Below are positions 35,139-48,472 of a DNA stretch of 64,000 nt, piece after piece (position 1 is the stretch's first letter; the number at the start of each line of letters is the position of its first letter). The position numbers and the translations under genes were made by a program. The stretch comes from Lobosporangium transversale (taxonomy: Eukaryota; Mortierellomycota; Mortierellomycetes; Mortierellales; Mortierellaceae), in the NCBI RefSeq assembly GCF_002105155.1, contig NW_019029062.1:28846-92845 (forward strand), read 5' to 3'. Under the pieces are notes generated by a model. The model was not told the DNA's origin. It ran no database searches and saw only the letters and a program-made list of their open reading frames with translations.

Positions 35139-35809
35139 TTATTAAAGATTATAATAATAATAATAATATTAAAAAAAGCATTGCTATAATATACTGCAAA
35201 TGTGTAACGCATTGGTAGCAGAGCCCGGGACATTGGATAACAGAAGACGCGTCTAATGGACATGTGTTTTCAAGTGTTGATGGCTTACCTCATACATTTT
35301 TTTGAGCCAATTGAGCCAAGAGCATTTGGAGATGAGCTGAAGAGAGGTGCAAGTCAAAAAGCCAGGTGAGTGTAGTGGTAAAATCATTTGAATGTGGTGC
35401 AAATACACACAAACACAGATATGGACAACAAAGGTTAACATGAATGCATGCATTGTGACATGTTCCTCCTCTCTTTTCCTTTCTCTCTCTCTTTTTTCTG
35501 ACGCGTTTCTTTTTTCTCGCATTCTCACATTTGTCTTTCCATTTCTCTTCACTGCCATTGACAAAATCATAAACAAACAGACATCATCTCAATTCTCTTG
35601 GTTCCTGATTCCTTTTGCATCCATTCCTTCAGTCAGTCAGCCAGTCAGTCAGTCAGTCAATCACTCTTTTCTCTCTCTTTCCTCTCTCTCTCCTCTTTCT
35701 TCTCTCTATCTTCTTTTTACTAGATATTCTATCTTCTCCATATCATACCATACCCATACCATACCATAGTATATCATATATCACACATCATACATTCTGC
35801 TGATAAAGC
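35139..35809. other. Spacer with simple repeats upstream of the CC1-box gene
   Basis: Contains an (AAT)n stretch at ~35149-35168, a (CAGT)n microsatellite, C/T-rich blocks at 35460-35530 and 35660-35720, and CATAC-type repeats at ~35743-35769. These form a pyrimidine-rich leader for the next gene. No coding sequence is seen. Confidence 0.6.
35630..35659 (+). repeat. (CAGT)n microsatellite with one interruption
   Basis: About seven CAGT units, broken once by CAGC, lie ~150 bp upstream of the CC1-box protein start. Confidence 0.85.
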
Positions 35810-37509
35810 ATGCTCAAGCCAGCACATCTCACTCATAACCAAAACCACTCATACGAGGTATAGAATACCAAATTGGATCGGATCTTCATTCATGCAACGA
35901 AAAGTATCACTTTAATATAATCCCTTTCCCTCTTTTTCCTATTCCCTATTCCCTTCTTTTCCTCCCATTTTCCTTTTCCCTTTTCCCATTTTCCTTTTCC
36001 CTTTTCCCTTTTTCCTTTTCCTTTCCCTTCCCTCATTTCTTAGTTTTTGCATGGATCAGGGCAGTTTGCTTCCTTCGTCAAATGCACACGTCGAAATATC
36101 TAAAGCTGCTAATGTGTGTTTGCACTTGAAAGTTGATGTTTCTTTTTTTTTTCTCTTCAACAACAAAGCCGTGTTTTCTCTCTCTTTCGGAGCAAAGAAG
36201 AGATATGACCGGAAATAGCGGTTTTTTTTTTTTTTTTTTTTTTTTTTTGAAGAACGATTGTCCTGTTTGTGCGACAAAGACTTTTTTCACAAGATCCCCC
36301 CATCTTACTGCAGTCACACATTCTCTATCATTGCATCCAATCATCAAAGTTTTTTTTTCTTCTTACTTTTCTTGGCCTTGCGTTCCTTATTTCTTAACCC
36401 CTTTCGCCTTTTTTTTTTTTATTTTTTTTTATTAGAGCAATATCCCACCTCCATACATTCAATCGGCCGACGACATTTACATTAATCAGGATAACGACGG
36501 CTCAATAAGGCGGAACATGGGTAAGGGTATTAAATGTCGACCGAGTTCATCATCGTTCGTAGAAATAAAAAAAGGGGGAAGAAAGAGAAGAGGGAGGATC
36601 CCAAGGAAGATGACTTCAGACGACATTGTCAGCCGAATCATCTGATCATTATTCCCTAGCATGAATAAAGGGGTATCACAAAAGATAATAAAATAGAACA
36701 TGAGCTCTGAACTATACATGATCTTTTTATTATTTTATTTGCTTTCTTCCTTAGGCAAGGAGTTCGATGATATCGAGCAGGAATACGAAGACGATCTGCT
36801 ATCTCAGATCCATCAAATTACTGACGCAGATATCTTGAAGCAACTATTGATCCAAAAGGAGCAGGAACGAATCGGGCTTGCCTCTAATTTAGATCTAGCT
36901 GCTCGTTTGGGATTGGATTTGCATCAAAAGATACAACGTCAAGAACAAGAAATGGGTGCACAGGTACTGATTCATTTTATTATGACAACACGAGAACAGC
37001 CTTTTTTTTTTTTTTTTTTTTCACTTTCATGCTCAGTTCTACTCTTTTTCTTTCTGTTTTTTGTTTTTATTTGATATGATTGTAGATCCAGTCATTGCAA
37101 GATGAAAATCATGTCCTTCAATCCAAAGCAAGTCTCTCGCAAGAGTTACAATATCAGCTCGCCAACTCTGAACATGAAGTTAAGGAACTGACAGGACACA
37201 ATCGTTTCTTACAACGAGAATTGGATACGTGCCGACAAGAGCTGAAGGCATTTCGTAAGGAGCTGGATGAATTGTCGGAACATATGGCCGAGATCAGTTC
37301 TGAGATGTTTGATGCAAAGAACAAAGTCAATTCATATGCACGGCGGCTAGGAGAGGTTGAGCAGGAACTGGCATCCACTCAGGAATTGAATGTGAACCTA
37401 CAAATTCAGCTCGATAACGCGTTGCAAAAGCAGAAACAGACTCACTCTACTACAACTCAAGCGGTTAAAATGATTCAATCTGATCTTGGCAAGGTATGTT
37501 TGAACGAAG

Positions 37510-37540
<31 letters not shown>

Positions 37541-39365
37541 CTACAGACCAGTTAACAATGGGGACCCCTTATCTTTCCTTCTCCAACATCACTCCTGTCT
37601 CGATCCCGCGAACTAGGTCTTCTCTGATAGCGACACAATGCGCATGACACTGGAGGAGCTCGAGACGCGTCAGCTGAAATGTGAGGGCAAAGTCATGGAA
37701 ATGATGACAAACACGAGAGAGTATGCCCAATTACTGGAGGAGGCTCAGGAGACGATCCATACTCTGCGCATTGAATCGGATTTAGAAGGGCGAGGCGCAT
37801 GGTCCACGCGAGGCCCACAAGCAGCGATCTGGGATAACCAAACAGGAGAGGATCCCGAACATCATATGCTGGGGTTTGCAGCCTCTAGACCAAGGATCCC
37901 ACGGCAGCTTTCTGCCACTGCTCAGAACTCCGATACTTCTTATCATAGCGATAGGGATTCGAAGACTGCAAAAGAGCTTGATCCAATGTTTGATGATTTA
38001 TCTTTGAATACAGCTCAAGGCAACTCACTTGGCATGGAGCTCGGCCATAATGAAGCTAAAACATCCTTGAATCTGGACCATAGATTATCAGCTGCCTCTC
38101 GTGGGTTGAAACAGGAACTGGCTGATACCTCCCTAACGCTAGACCGAGGACTAACAGGACTGTCTCGAAAAATGGATGAAGACCTTGAATACCATGGATA
38201 TGGAATACCACTAGATCAGGAGCTCAGAGCAGAGCAAGCGACGTCATCTCTTGCTAGCGAACTTGCAGCGATTGAAAACCGAACAACATTTGAGAATGAT
38301 GTTAGCAGTGATGAGCATGAATCGGTTCAATCGCCCCCTCAAAGATCCTCATTATCTGCTGAGCTACATCAGCGGCTGGAGGAAAATAATATTTTACAAA
38401 ATGTTCTGCCGAATAAGCCTTCATGGAGTAAGGGCACTAGTGCTGTTGGTATCACAACTGTGCTAAGTCCCATTCAGAGCACATCTTCTTCACTCCGAGA
38501 TATTGGGAGGACCCTCAGCATGATGACTCTTGCAAACCAAAGAGCATCGACTTCGGCTTCGAGTATGAATGCTTTGATGTCATCATCAAAAACGGGCGAC
38601 AGTACCACGAAATCCGGTGCAACCGTTGGTTTTGCCCCTTCAGGGCCTGATCAGGGTTCAGTTTCCAAGGTTGGGGTTGAAAATGTAAGCGCCTCGTTTT
38701 CATCACCCACCTCGTCGCCTGGAGCACGACGTGCTGTCATGGGTTCTCAGGGCATCTTAGGTCTTAAATATCTCTTATCCGCCACGAGTTCTGCAGATCT
38801 TTCCAATGTGATTACAAAGACAAATGCAAAGTCTCCAATATCCAACAGCTCTAACATGCTTAACAAGGATGCAAAGACGCGATCCTCTTTCATTTCCATC
38901 GCCAGTAACAGCAGCAGCACTACAGGGAAATCATCAACATATAATAATACCAGCGAGGATAGCAGTGATGTAGGGGATTCTAAGGCGAAAAGATCATCGA
39001 CCCCATCTTCCATTTCTTCCTCAGCAACAACCGCAGCAAGGAGAGCTGCCAACTTTTCAGCATCTTTTAGTTCTATCCCCAGCCCTAGTGGTAGGATGAC
39101 AAACACACGACCCATTTCCATATCAGGGGTATCGGGTATCCAAACAGGACGTAAACAGGCTTCTCCAGCATCCTCATGGACAATTTCGAGATCGGCTATA
39201 CCGATCCCATTGGCTCGAAGAACGTCGTTGCCACAGGTTACAACAACATCCTCTAACTTTACTGGACCATCCTCATCCTCCTCATCCTCATCCTCATCCT
39301 CATCCACATCCTCATCTTCCTCAGCTTCGACTATTACAGGTGGATTTTCATACAACAGGACTTAA
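35810..39365 (+). CDS. Coiled-coil protein with HAP1/TRAK-like CC1 box and SxIP motifs; putative dynein/microtubule adaptor
   Basis: Exons 35810-35857, 36436-36520, 36755-36963, 37086-37493 and 37617-39365 give 832 residues; all phases agree. Residues ~45-250 are continuous coiled coil. It contains LDLAARLGLDL (AARLG at 93-97), matching the AAxxG CC1 box that animal adaptors (BICD, Spindly, HAP1/TRAK) use to bind dynein light intermediate chain. The context DIEQEYEDDLLSQIHQ before it recalls the HAP1 N-terminal domain. The C-terminal ~580 residues are Ser-rich and disordered. Two SxIP motifs (SSIP at 735, SAIP at 776) sit in a basic Ser/Pro stretch, the usual form of EB1-binding sites. The Ser run near the end is coded by (TCC TCA)n. 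Function is inference: linking dynein or cargo to microtubule plus ends. The 3' end carries AATAAA at 39498-39503. Confidence 0.8.
39069..39203 (+). other. Two SxIP motifs (candidate EB1-binding sites)
   Basis: SSIP is encoded at 39069-39080 and SAIP at 39192-39203, 41 residues apart. They are flanked by Arg, Lys, Ser and Pro (SGRMTNTR between them; PLARRTSLP after). Confidence 0.65.
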
Positions 39366-39554
39366 TCTCTTTTAGTGTCACCTTTTTTGATTTTTGTAAA
39401 TTTTTTTTTTTTTTTTTTGTACTTGTAATTAAGCTGTGTATAGAAAATGATTTTAATGGAAAACTTTGTTTATTAATTATTATTGGTTGGAGGTTTGAAT
39501 AAAATAAAGCATGATATACAATACAGATGTAAAATGATAAGGGAGTAAACTTTT

Positions 39555-42500
39555 CTAATTCCTGTTAGCGGGGATCGACTTTGTCCTGCTGAAGGTTCTG
39601 CTAAACATGGTCTTCATGGTTGGGACCATGTTCAAACCAATGATCTCCTCATTCAAGGCTGTGGGCTTGAACTTCCTAAGGAGAAGTGTACGCATGGTCG
39701 AGTAAAAGATGATGAAGACACCAAAGGCCAGAGGGATCAATAAATAGACAAACTTTGTGTCTCTGGACGTTCCAAACACGGTCTCAACTCCAGGGGTGTA
39801 GACGATAAAGAATCCAAGAGCGACACCAGCAATGATACCCAAGAATGATCGGGCGTTCGTGAACATGTACTTTCCAAAGGGCAATCGGTAACGGCACATG
39901 CATGCAAATCGGTTGAACAACTGCATGATCATGATACTTAAGTAGAAACTCGATTGTGCTTGAGCCAGCAGATTACGATTAAATTCGGGAGATTCGGCCG
40001 AGAATAGATTCTCCTTTTGCATCTGGACAGCTTGTGCAGGAGTGATATTACCTTCCTTGTAGAAAACCACAAAGAAGGTGACCAAGGCACCGATGGTCTC
40101 AATGATACCGATCTCAAGATAAGCCCAGGAGAGAAGTCCAGCGTCGACCAAGACTTCGTCTTCAGTGCTCTCAAACTTCTCACGCCAGTAGACGGAGGTG
40201 AACATGGCCTTAAAGTCGTGCTTGAAACGGGCCATGAATGAAGGTTTGATCTCTTCACCAGACTCTGCATCGACGACGGGGGGGAGAGCACGGGTGGCTA
40301 GACGGCGGCGACGTTCAACCGATGCGGGCGTGACAGGCTTACGAGGAGGCAGCTTCATCAGACCAGTGCTTGTCTCTGGCTTGTCCCAGGCAAAGGTGAG
40401 TGAAACCAACAGTTCGAATCCAAGGTCGATGACCAAGATCAACATGGCCGAGATAGGCAAGGGAATCGAAGCAATGACATAGAGCAAGTTGGGAACAACC
40501 TCGGGCATCGAGTGAGAGATGGTGTACTGAATTGACTTTTTCAAATTTGTAAAGATCAATCGGCCTTCCTCAATACCACGGACAGTGGATGCAAAGTTAT
40601 CATCCAACAAAATCATAGCAGCAGCTTCCTTGGAGACGTCGGATCCAGAGATGTTCATTGCAATGCCCAAATCCGCCTTCTTCAAAGCAGGCGAATCGTT
40701 GACACCATCACCGGTGACGCCGACAATGTGTCCCATGGACTGAGCATGCTTCACAATCTGCAACTTGTGCTTGGGCGATGTACGAGCAAAGATGATTTCT
40801 GGCTTAGAGAAGATCAAGTCCCAGTCCTGAGGTGTCAACGAGTCAATTTGTTCTCCATGGATCACAATGGCGTTGTACTCATCATCGCCGACTTCATCGA
40901 TCGAGCAGCCGCGGCTCTTGGCCACCATCTCTTTTGTGTCCGATAAAACCAAATTAATCTTGCGTCCAATTGCTTCAGCTGTCAAGGGATGATCACCTGT
41001 CACCATCATTACACGAATACCAGCAGAACGGCAGCGACCGATAGCTTCACGAACACCATGCTTAGGAGGGTCCTCTAGAGAGACTAGGCCGACAAAACAA
41101 AGACCAGTGGTAGGATAGTTCTTCTTCTCCTTCTCAAAGACAATATCATCGGGGTATTGGTTACGGGGCAGCAACAGCTGAGCAAAGGCAAGGACACGAT
41201 GACCTTTCGAGGCCATAAGTGCATACATTTCATCATAGGCCTTCGAGTGCTCCTCTGTCAAAGGCACTGCCTCTCCGTTAATCAAGATGGTGCTGCAGAG
41301 ACGCAGGATACGCTCAGGGGCTCCCTTCATCAAAAGCGTGAATTTGCCATTGGTGTGCTCTTTGTGGTGGATAGTCATTGCCCATTTGTTTTCAGAGTTG
41401 AAGGGGACCTCAAAGACCTTGGGATAGAGATCGTTCAAGTCATCAAAGTTGGAAATGTTGGCCGAAGCGAAACGAGTCAAGCCAGATTCGGTAGCATCAC
41501 CCAAGACCTGACGCTCAGAGATGGGGACATCGGTACGATCAAACTTTGCACGAGAGCAGAGGGAGGCAATCGCAAGGACTTCAGGAATACCGGGCGAGCT
41601 TGCATCGAAGGGTTTTCCAGCGCTGGCGGCACTGCGGAAAGCAGAGTACATATTAAGAGAAGACCAGATATTGGTGACAGTCATCTGATTGCGAGTCAGT
41701 GTTCCAGTTTTGTCAGTGGCGAGCAAAGTGATAGCGCCCAAAGTCTCTACTCCTGTCAAATCCTTGACCAAGACGTTTTGTGTGGCCATACGTTTTGCTG
41801 CAATAGTAAGCAACATGGTGACGGTGGCAGGAAGACCTTCAGGAACCCAGGCCACAAAGACACCGATAGCAAAGTTGAGAGTACTGGAGATACCGGAGCT
41901 TCCTTGGCTGCGGTAAACAGCGAAATATCCGATGAGGAAGAAGACAATAGCGGTCGTGATGGCAATTGAGGCAATAATCTTGACAAAGTCATCAATTTCA
42001 CGAGTTAAAGGTGATTTTCCAGAATCCTCTCCAGAAGTCAACCCAGCAATCTGACCGAGCACAGTGTTATCACCTGTCCTGATGACCATTCCATAGCCTT
42101 CACCATTGACCACCAAAGAGCCGTTAAAGGCCAAATTACGAGCTTCCAGAGGATTCTTCTGATCGTTAATAGGACTACGGTCTTGAGGATCAGTTTCTCC
42201 GGTCAAGGATGAGTTGTCGACCTTCATGTCTGTGCAGCCGATGATCATGATATCAGCAGGGATTTTATCACCCATTCGTGCAAAGACGATATCACCCAAT
42301 ACGAGGTCCGATGCAGGGACTTGGATTGATTTCCCATCACGGACCACAAATGATTTTTGAGGCATGAGATCTAAGAATGACTGTAAGACTTGAGCAGACT
42401 TTTGAGCCTGATAGAACTCGATAGCAGCATTGATGAAGGCGACAATGATCAAAATGGCACCCAAATAAGTCTAGAGAAGGAAGAAAAAAAAAGAGCATGA

Positions 42501-43743
42501 TATTAGAGTTTGACCCTTCTGATTCGACAGGGCTGAGAAAGAACACAAAAAGAAATTTAATCCATGTGTGGTTTCAGAGTCCAAGAAGGGCAACTGAGGA
42601 TCAACTGGACAAAAAAGCAAAAAGCTTCGGTTGTAAACAATGACAGAGGAAAGAAAAATAACTCAAAAAACAAACAAACAAACAAGCAAAGGAAATGAAA
42701 GGAGAAAAAAAAATCGCTCAAGGACAATTGACGTTGGGTCCTTGGGAGTATTGAAAGCAGGAAAAAAAAAAAAAATCACTCATAAACTTACGTTCACTTT
42801 GTTATTCTTCGGGTCAACTGCAAGAAGGATATAATTGAGGATACCAGCAAGGATCAAAAGCAAGTTGAAGAGAGAAGTCAAGCAATGCATAAACTTCATG
42901 AAGGGTGAGATCTGTTTCGGAGGAGACAACCGATTAGGTCCATTTTCGATTAAACGTTGAGCAGCCACCGATGAGTCCAGGCCCTTGCTGTTAGCTGGCT
43001 TTTGTGCATCGACACTGACGCTGTAACGGGCTGCAATATCCTCTATGGAGAACAAGTGCTCTGTCTATTTTAATTTCGATTGGATTGAACAAGAATGTTT
43101 GAAAAGGAAGAGTTAGTTTTTTTCTTATTTTTCTATCAAAGCAGGAGGAGAGCAGAGCGAGCAGCCCATAAACATAATGTAGAATAGAAGACAGAAAACG
43201 CGTAAACTGTCCATACAGTCCATCATCCAAAAATATATTAAGCTCACAATAACAAATAAAAATAAAAAGAGCAAAAATAAAAGAATAGGTGGAGTTCGAG
43301 GGCTTGGACATTGGGAAGATGGGAGGCGCGACGTTTCCTCTTTTATCATTTTCGTCTCATGTCAAAATTGTAGTCATCGTTTTAACCAGTAATTCAGCCT
43401 CCAAAATCAGTATTGTAAAGCATGATACCGTTGAAGTGATGAAGCAGTATCATGAAAGGGATGCTATGGTTGGCATCTCTCTGTCTTTTTTTTTTTTTTT
43501 TTTTTTTTTTTTTCTTAGAAGAGGAGAGGGTTTGTTATTTTTTAAAAAGAAACTTACAATATCCAAAGACTTTTCTTTTTTAGCTCCTTGCTTACTCTTG
43601 TCTTTGTGAGATGATGGAGTAGCAGCGGGCATCTGGGTATTGTTTTTTACAGGCTGAGTTCTGGTCCTAGTCATTTTCAGGGGTTCACTAAACTCGAGTT
43701 TAGCCTCTTGAGTAGAAGAGGTGTTGGCATCGTTTGAAGCCAT
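39555..43743 (-). CDS. P-type IIC cation ATPase, Na+/K+-ATPase alpha-like
   Basis: Exons 43743-43558, 43064-42792 and 42470-39555 give 1,124 residues in phase 0. The cation-ATPase N-domain (HLFSIEDIAARY) precedes M1-M2. The actuator motif is SSLTGETDPQ, and M4 is WVPEGLPATVT with the cation-binding Glu. The phosphorylated aspartate is Asp406 in LLATDKTGTLT. The hinge TGDGVNDSPALKKADLGIAM is complete. M5 (SMPEVVPNLLYVIASIPLP) and M6 (VIDLGFELLVSL) follow the animal Na+/K+ pattern. One M6 aspartate (animal D808) is Glu here. Type IIC pumps exchange Na+ and K+ or H+ across the plasma membrane; in animals they need a beta subunit, and none is encoded in this window. The N-terminal ~65 residues are Lys/Thr-rich and disordered. 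An ENA-type Na+ pump is less likely given these motifs. Confidence 0.93.
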
Positions 43744-46113
43744 ATCTGATTTTTTGTGGATTATTGAAGGCAGTAGTTGGTTGTTATTTGAGTCAACTTA
43801 AAAGGAACAAAAGATCAAGACACCAAGCACAAGAGGAAAAGAGAGGGAGAAAGGAGAAGAGAAGAGATGAGAGGGAGAGAGAGAGAGAGGGAAGAGTTGA
43901 ATGGTTCGTAAAGTGTGTGAGGAAAGAAAGAGCGTTAGGGTGACATGAAAAAGAAGAACGAGAGAGAAGGAGAGAGAAGATAAGCGATGATGAGGATGCG
44001 AGTGATTGGGGTGTGGGCTATTTATTCAAATTCGGTGTCGCAGTGCAGTGCCAGAAAAATAAAACACATCCTAGTTACATGTCTATTTTGCGCTTTTTTC
44101 TTTTAAAGTTGAATGGTAAATGTTATTTCTTTGGTGTATATGCTGAATATAGTTACACTCAGGTAAGGCCCTGCTTTCTCTATTTCTTTTTGTGGTAAAT
44201 ATAGGCCATATTTAATTTTTTTTTTTTTTCTGTGCGTTGCTCCGCTCTCTGGTCTCTGGTCTTTGCCTCAATGTCAATAGACCTCATACGTATCAAGAAA
44301 TCTTACATCCAATTTCCACTGCAGAAAAATAAAAAACTGATCCATTACAACCTTCCTATCTTTTTTTTTTTTTTTTTTTTTTTTTTTATATTTTTATTTA
44401 TTTGTGCTCATGGGATGGTTAGTGATGGGGATGAGGGATTTTTTTTTTTTTTTTTTTTTTTGACCATTTCTCTTCGTCGAATACAAACTGGTAGAACTCT
44501 ATTTTCACATCAGTACTTTATTAGCATATAATGAAATGAGGGGTTTTCCTTAATCATACCCTAATTCATGTTAAAGTTCTTTTTTCAGTAAGCATCATGA
44601 CTTCTCAACTGCCACTTATTGAATATGCACAAGCAGATAGTGAAAATGCATCTGCTACACTGCATGTATACACATTGAACAATAATAGATCAAGTGAAAG
44701 ATAGTAAAGATTGTATTAAACCATTCATCCTCCCTCCTTCGCCTGGCCTACTCATTGTCTTTATTGCGCCGCATAGAGTAACAGAAAAAGACAAGACATA
44801 ATGACGAGCATTGCAGGGCTGTTGAAAAGAAGACAGATCCAATCATTAACGGTCAAATTACCAAAGTCAGAGAGATAGGAAAGGAACCAAAAAAAAAAAA
44901 AAGCCAATAGATAAAAAGGGCAGACCTCCAAATAGCCGTTGTGCGTCTATCAGTGATCGGTGTGCGTTTTTTTTTTAAAAGTCCGAGGTCATTTCAGGTC
45001 GTCAACAAGTGTAAACTGCGGTTTTGGTCTTTCGCTCCTCTACGAACACTTCTTTCGTCACTTGTAAATCGAAGGCTGTCAACGAACAATCTAGATTTTT
45101 ATTTTTTTGTTTTTTTTATCCTCTCCTTTGGCGATTGGCGATGCAACATGCAGAAGGAAGTTCTGCAGGTTTCTCTTAATGATGGCTACCTTGTATAAAC
45201 ATATAACCTCTTTTTTATCCCTTGGCTAAATGTGCACTCTTGTTGAATCCTTTGTTGTTTGTAAAGTTCCACGTGTCATTTTTGAACACTTCAGACTGGC
45301 TTTAGCCATGAGATCTGTCGTCATTCCCTTGTGAACCCGTCCTCTGCGTTCAAATCCTTTTTATTCTCTAGTCCTGCTGCTTCATCAGCATCATGTTTTT
45401 TGAGCTACTTTGCTGCTGATACCTGATCCACTTCTTCCCTCTTTCTTAGTCTATCGAGCTAAATGGACTCGGACACATCCCCTGCTTTTTTGACGGTGAA
45501 GAATATTCATGTATTAATGCATGTGAATATGACAATGACGATATGAAGGAGGTGGCGTTTGCATGATCAAATCTTGCAGAGGGATTTTTTTTTTTTTTTT
45601 TTTTTTTTTGAAGCGCCGCACACGTTTAGTTGTAGTCGTACATGACCATTCGATTTTTTTGTTTAAGGTCCAAGTGATCTGTGTGCAGTGGACGAAATCT
45701 ACGGTATACCGTACACCCATTCTCATTTTAACAGGGTCACTCTAGTTCGAAAGCAAAAAAAAAACGTGCTCAGTTGCTCCAAAATGTCATTATAAAGAAC
45801 TACATTGCCCGAGCCTTTTGAGCCTCGTTTCTTGTTCCTAATTATAATGACTTTTATGAAATCAAAAAGGCATTGCATATTAGATATTTGTACTAGACTT
45901 TGCTCCTCTGTCTTTTGATGAAGCCCCTCTTTTCCACTGGATAAAATTTCCAAACAAGTCTTTATTTTTTAATTATTAACTAAAAAAAAAAAAAAAAAAA
46001 AGCCCTTTGTTCACACCATCTAGTGTCTTCGGGACCGTTTCTATCATCTATGATAAGCGGCTTCAGCACTGATTGACGTGTTAGATCAGCCACAAGTAAC
46101 CACTCTCAAGGCT

Positions 46114-46144
<31 letters not shown>

Positions 46145-46635
46145 GTTTTTAAATCTTTTTTATGATATGCTGTCTATTGGTCTCTAGTCAGAGACCTTAC
46201 TTCCAAGGCCTGAATGAAATGATACGCGCAGAATCACATTCACTATAGACACTGTATCGATGCTTTTGATGATGCCCTTTCTCTAAAGCTTCCTGTCTCT
46301 GAGAGCTGCCTTTACTGTGAGATCCTGAAAATGGTGTACTTGACTAGAGGCTGCCTTGAATTCTGGTGCTCCAAAGATAAAATCAGGTTCTTGGCCTTCA
46401 CAATTATGGTAATGAGTAGGGTGAGGAGAAAAAAATGGCTACCTTCAGTCACAAAAGGTGATCAACAATATCTGCTTACATGAAAACAAGCAGTTATTGT
46501 TGCAATGAGAGAACGATATTTTTTGGCATTTAATACATGTAGATGGTATGATAGATCTGTAATTACTGCTACAAAAGGTATTTGTTAATAAACTACGGGA
46601 GACACACAAGGATATCTGTTTTATCAACCTGGTAG

Positions 46636-46661
<26 letters not shown>
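43744..46661. other. Long spacer, ATPase 5' side to Pcs1-like 3' side
   Basis: About 2.9 kb with no supportable gene on either strand. The first ~250 bp are very G/A-rich on the + strand (the ATPase leader read in reverse). Homopolymer runs occur at about 44360-44387, 44440-44461, 45585-45609, 45981-46000, 46118-46143 and 46636-46663. I looked for tRNA-like T-arms and found none with a matching acceptor stem. Confidence 0.5.
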
Positions 46662-46666
<5 letters not shown>

Positions 46667-46895
46667 CTTTGGAGTCTTCATGATTGAAGTTTAATATCCT
46701 CCAAAAGAACTTGCTCTCGAACTCTTGATCAAACTCAATGTCTGTCGTAAGATATTCAGGGAGAACTTGCATCAACTTTTCATCTCTCGTTGCATCGAGA
46801 TGTGGTTCATACGATACACATTTCTTTTCATAGTCGTAGGTCAAAGTGAAGCATAAAGCTAAAGCAAAAGAAAGAAGAAAATAAATGATGTCAGG

Positions 46896-46926
<31 letters not shown>

Positions 46927-48226
46927 CCATCACATTGAAGAGATACCCCTTTCTGAAAACACATACTTCCGTGAGGCCCAGAATGCTCACAATCCCACAC
47001 TTTCGGTAGTGTATTTCTAGATGATGAGAGAGGGTATATGTCTTGTGGGATGACCTTAAGGCCACTCAGATTTTCGTACATCTTGATCGTGCTCATAACA
47101 CCAGTAGACGTTGGAGTCACTTCAGGGCTAGCAAGTATTGATTCTAAAGATGCTGTTTTGGCTTTGGCCTTGTCCTCTAACTCACGTTGTCTAATTTTTT
47201 CCTCATATTCCCGAAGCTGACGTTGAAGAGTGCGGACTAAAAGCATAGTGCCAGTATAATAATAGTATGCAAACGGTATCAAAGTTAAAATGAAGATACT
47301 GAGCAGCTAGATTATTTTGTTAAAAAATACTTCTGATCAATATATCTATACCTTTTGCATTCAGCACCTCGTTGTTGTCGCGTAATTTTTCCTGCGTCCT
47401 GAGTGCAGCTATGAAGTATATTAATACATAAAACATTTGGCTGAAGTAAGTAAAAACGTTGGTCGTCATAGAGAGAGGGCTTTCTCCGTATTAATTATAG
47501 ACGTACACTCCAGCTGTGGTTCAATCCGGGTACGATAGTTCTCAGCACTACAGTTTGCTTCCTCGAGTTTTGCACGATAATCTTCCAAATTCTTTTCTGC
47601 ATCGGTTTCCTTGAGTTGTTTCAGACGTTTGTACTTTGTATTGAGCTCATGATAAGCAGCTTCAAGCTTTTTTTTTTGTACAAAAGAAAGAATTTTATCA
47701 GAGATAGTCCATTATGGATTACAACTAACTGCATGGATCACACCGATCCTTGTTTTTTTTTTTTTTCTAAAAAAAAAAGAAAAAGTATTTATTACCTGTT
47801 CATACGACATGGACAATCCAGTTTTGATGGGTATCTTTCCTACTCCATTGTCTTTTGGTTTTGCAATGGTTTTCTCAGCACTATTTGTTGTTAAAATTTG
47901 GTTTTCTTGATTTTCTAAAGAGCTGATAGACTTTGCGTTTCTCAAGACAGATGTTGCTTGTGGCTGTTGTTGCGGTTTGGTATAGGAGTCCTGAAACTTT
48001 GGTGTTGCTGCTGCTGTAGTTGTCGTTATAGATGTAGCTTTAGTTGTTGAAGACAAAGCTGAGGCTTTCTTTTTAGGCATAGGTTGTTGTTTTTGAGTCC
48101 TATATCGTTTAGGAATCACAAGTTCGTCTTCCTGGTCCAGTCCATTCTGTTTGGGTAAGGTCCATAAATCTGTTGTCTTCTTTTGTTCTTTTGCTAAATA
48201 GAATGAATAAGATGAGATCAGCTTTG

Positions 48227-48258
<32 letters not shown>

Positions 48259-48472
48259 GAGTTATTCATTTCATCGTAAACTTACTCGCTACTTCAGAAT
48301 CAGAGTCACTGGGTGAGCTTGGGTTGCCCTTGATGCGCTAAAAAAAAAAAAAAAAAAAGTTATAGAATGTGAGGTGATTACAATCTAATCGATTACTGCT
48401 TAGTTTTTTAGCTTCATTTACCTTGGTAGTCGTAACTGCTCCGTTCACAGTCTTTGCTCGTTTTGGTGGCAT
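46662..48472 (-). CDS. PCS1: Csm1/Pcs1-family monopolin/kinetochore protein
   Basis: Exons 48472-48422, 48337-48286, 48193-47796, 47666-47507, 47408-47352, 47236-46967 and 46858-46662 give 394 residues. The N-terminus is basic and Ser/Thr/Gln-rich (MPPKRAKT). Residues ~168-300 form a coiled coil (YKRLKQLKETDAEKNLEDYRAKLEE). The C-terminal globular domain runs from MYENLSGLKV through TLTYDYEKKCVSYEPHLD and LLPEYL-type LPEYL to FFWRILNFN, matching the RWD-like Csm1/Pcs1 head. Csm1/Pcs1 dimers clamp kinetochore microtubule sites (fission yeast mitosis, budding yeast meiosis I) and act in rDNA cohesion. The symbol follows the S. pombe name. One intron ends in A9G without an adjacent pyrimidine tract. 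It is divergent from the ABC transporter. Confidence 0.85.

Noticed and set aside
39260-39330. (TCATCC)n-type array as a free microsatellite
   Set aside because: It lies inside the CC1-box protein CDS and encodes its Ser run in frame.
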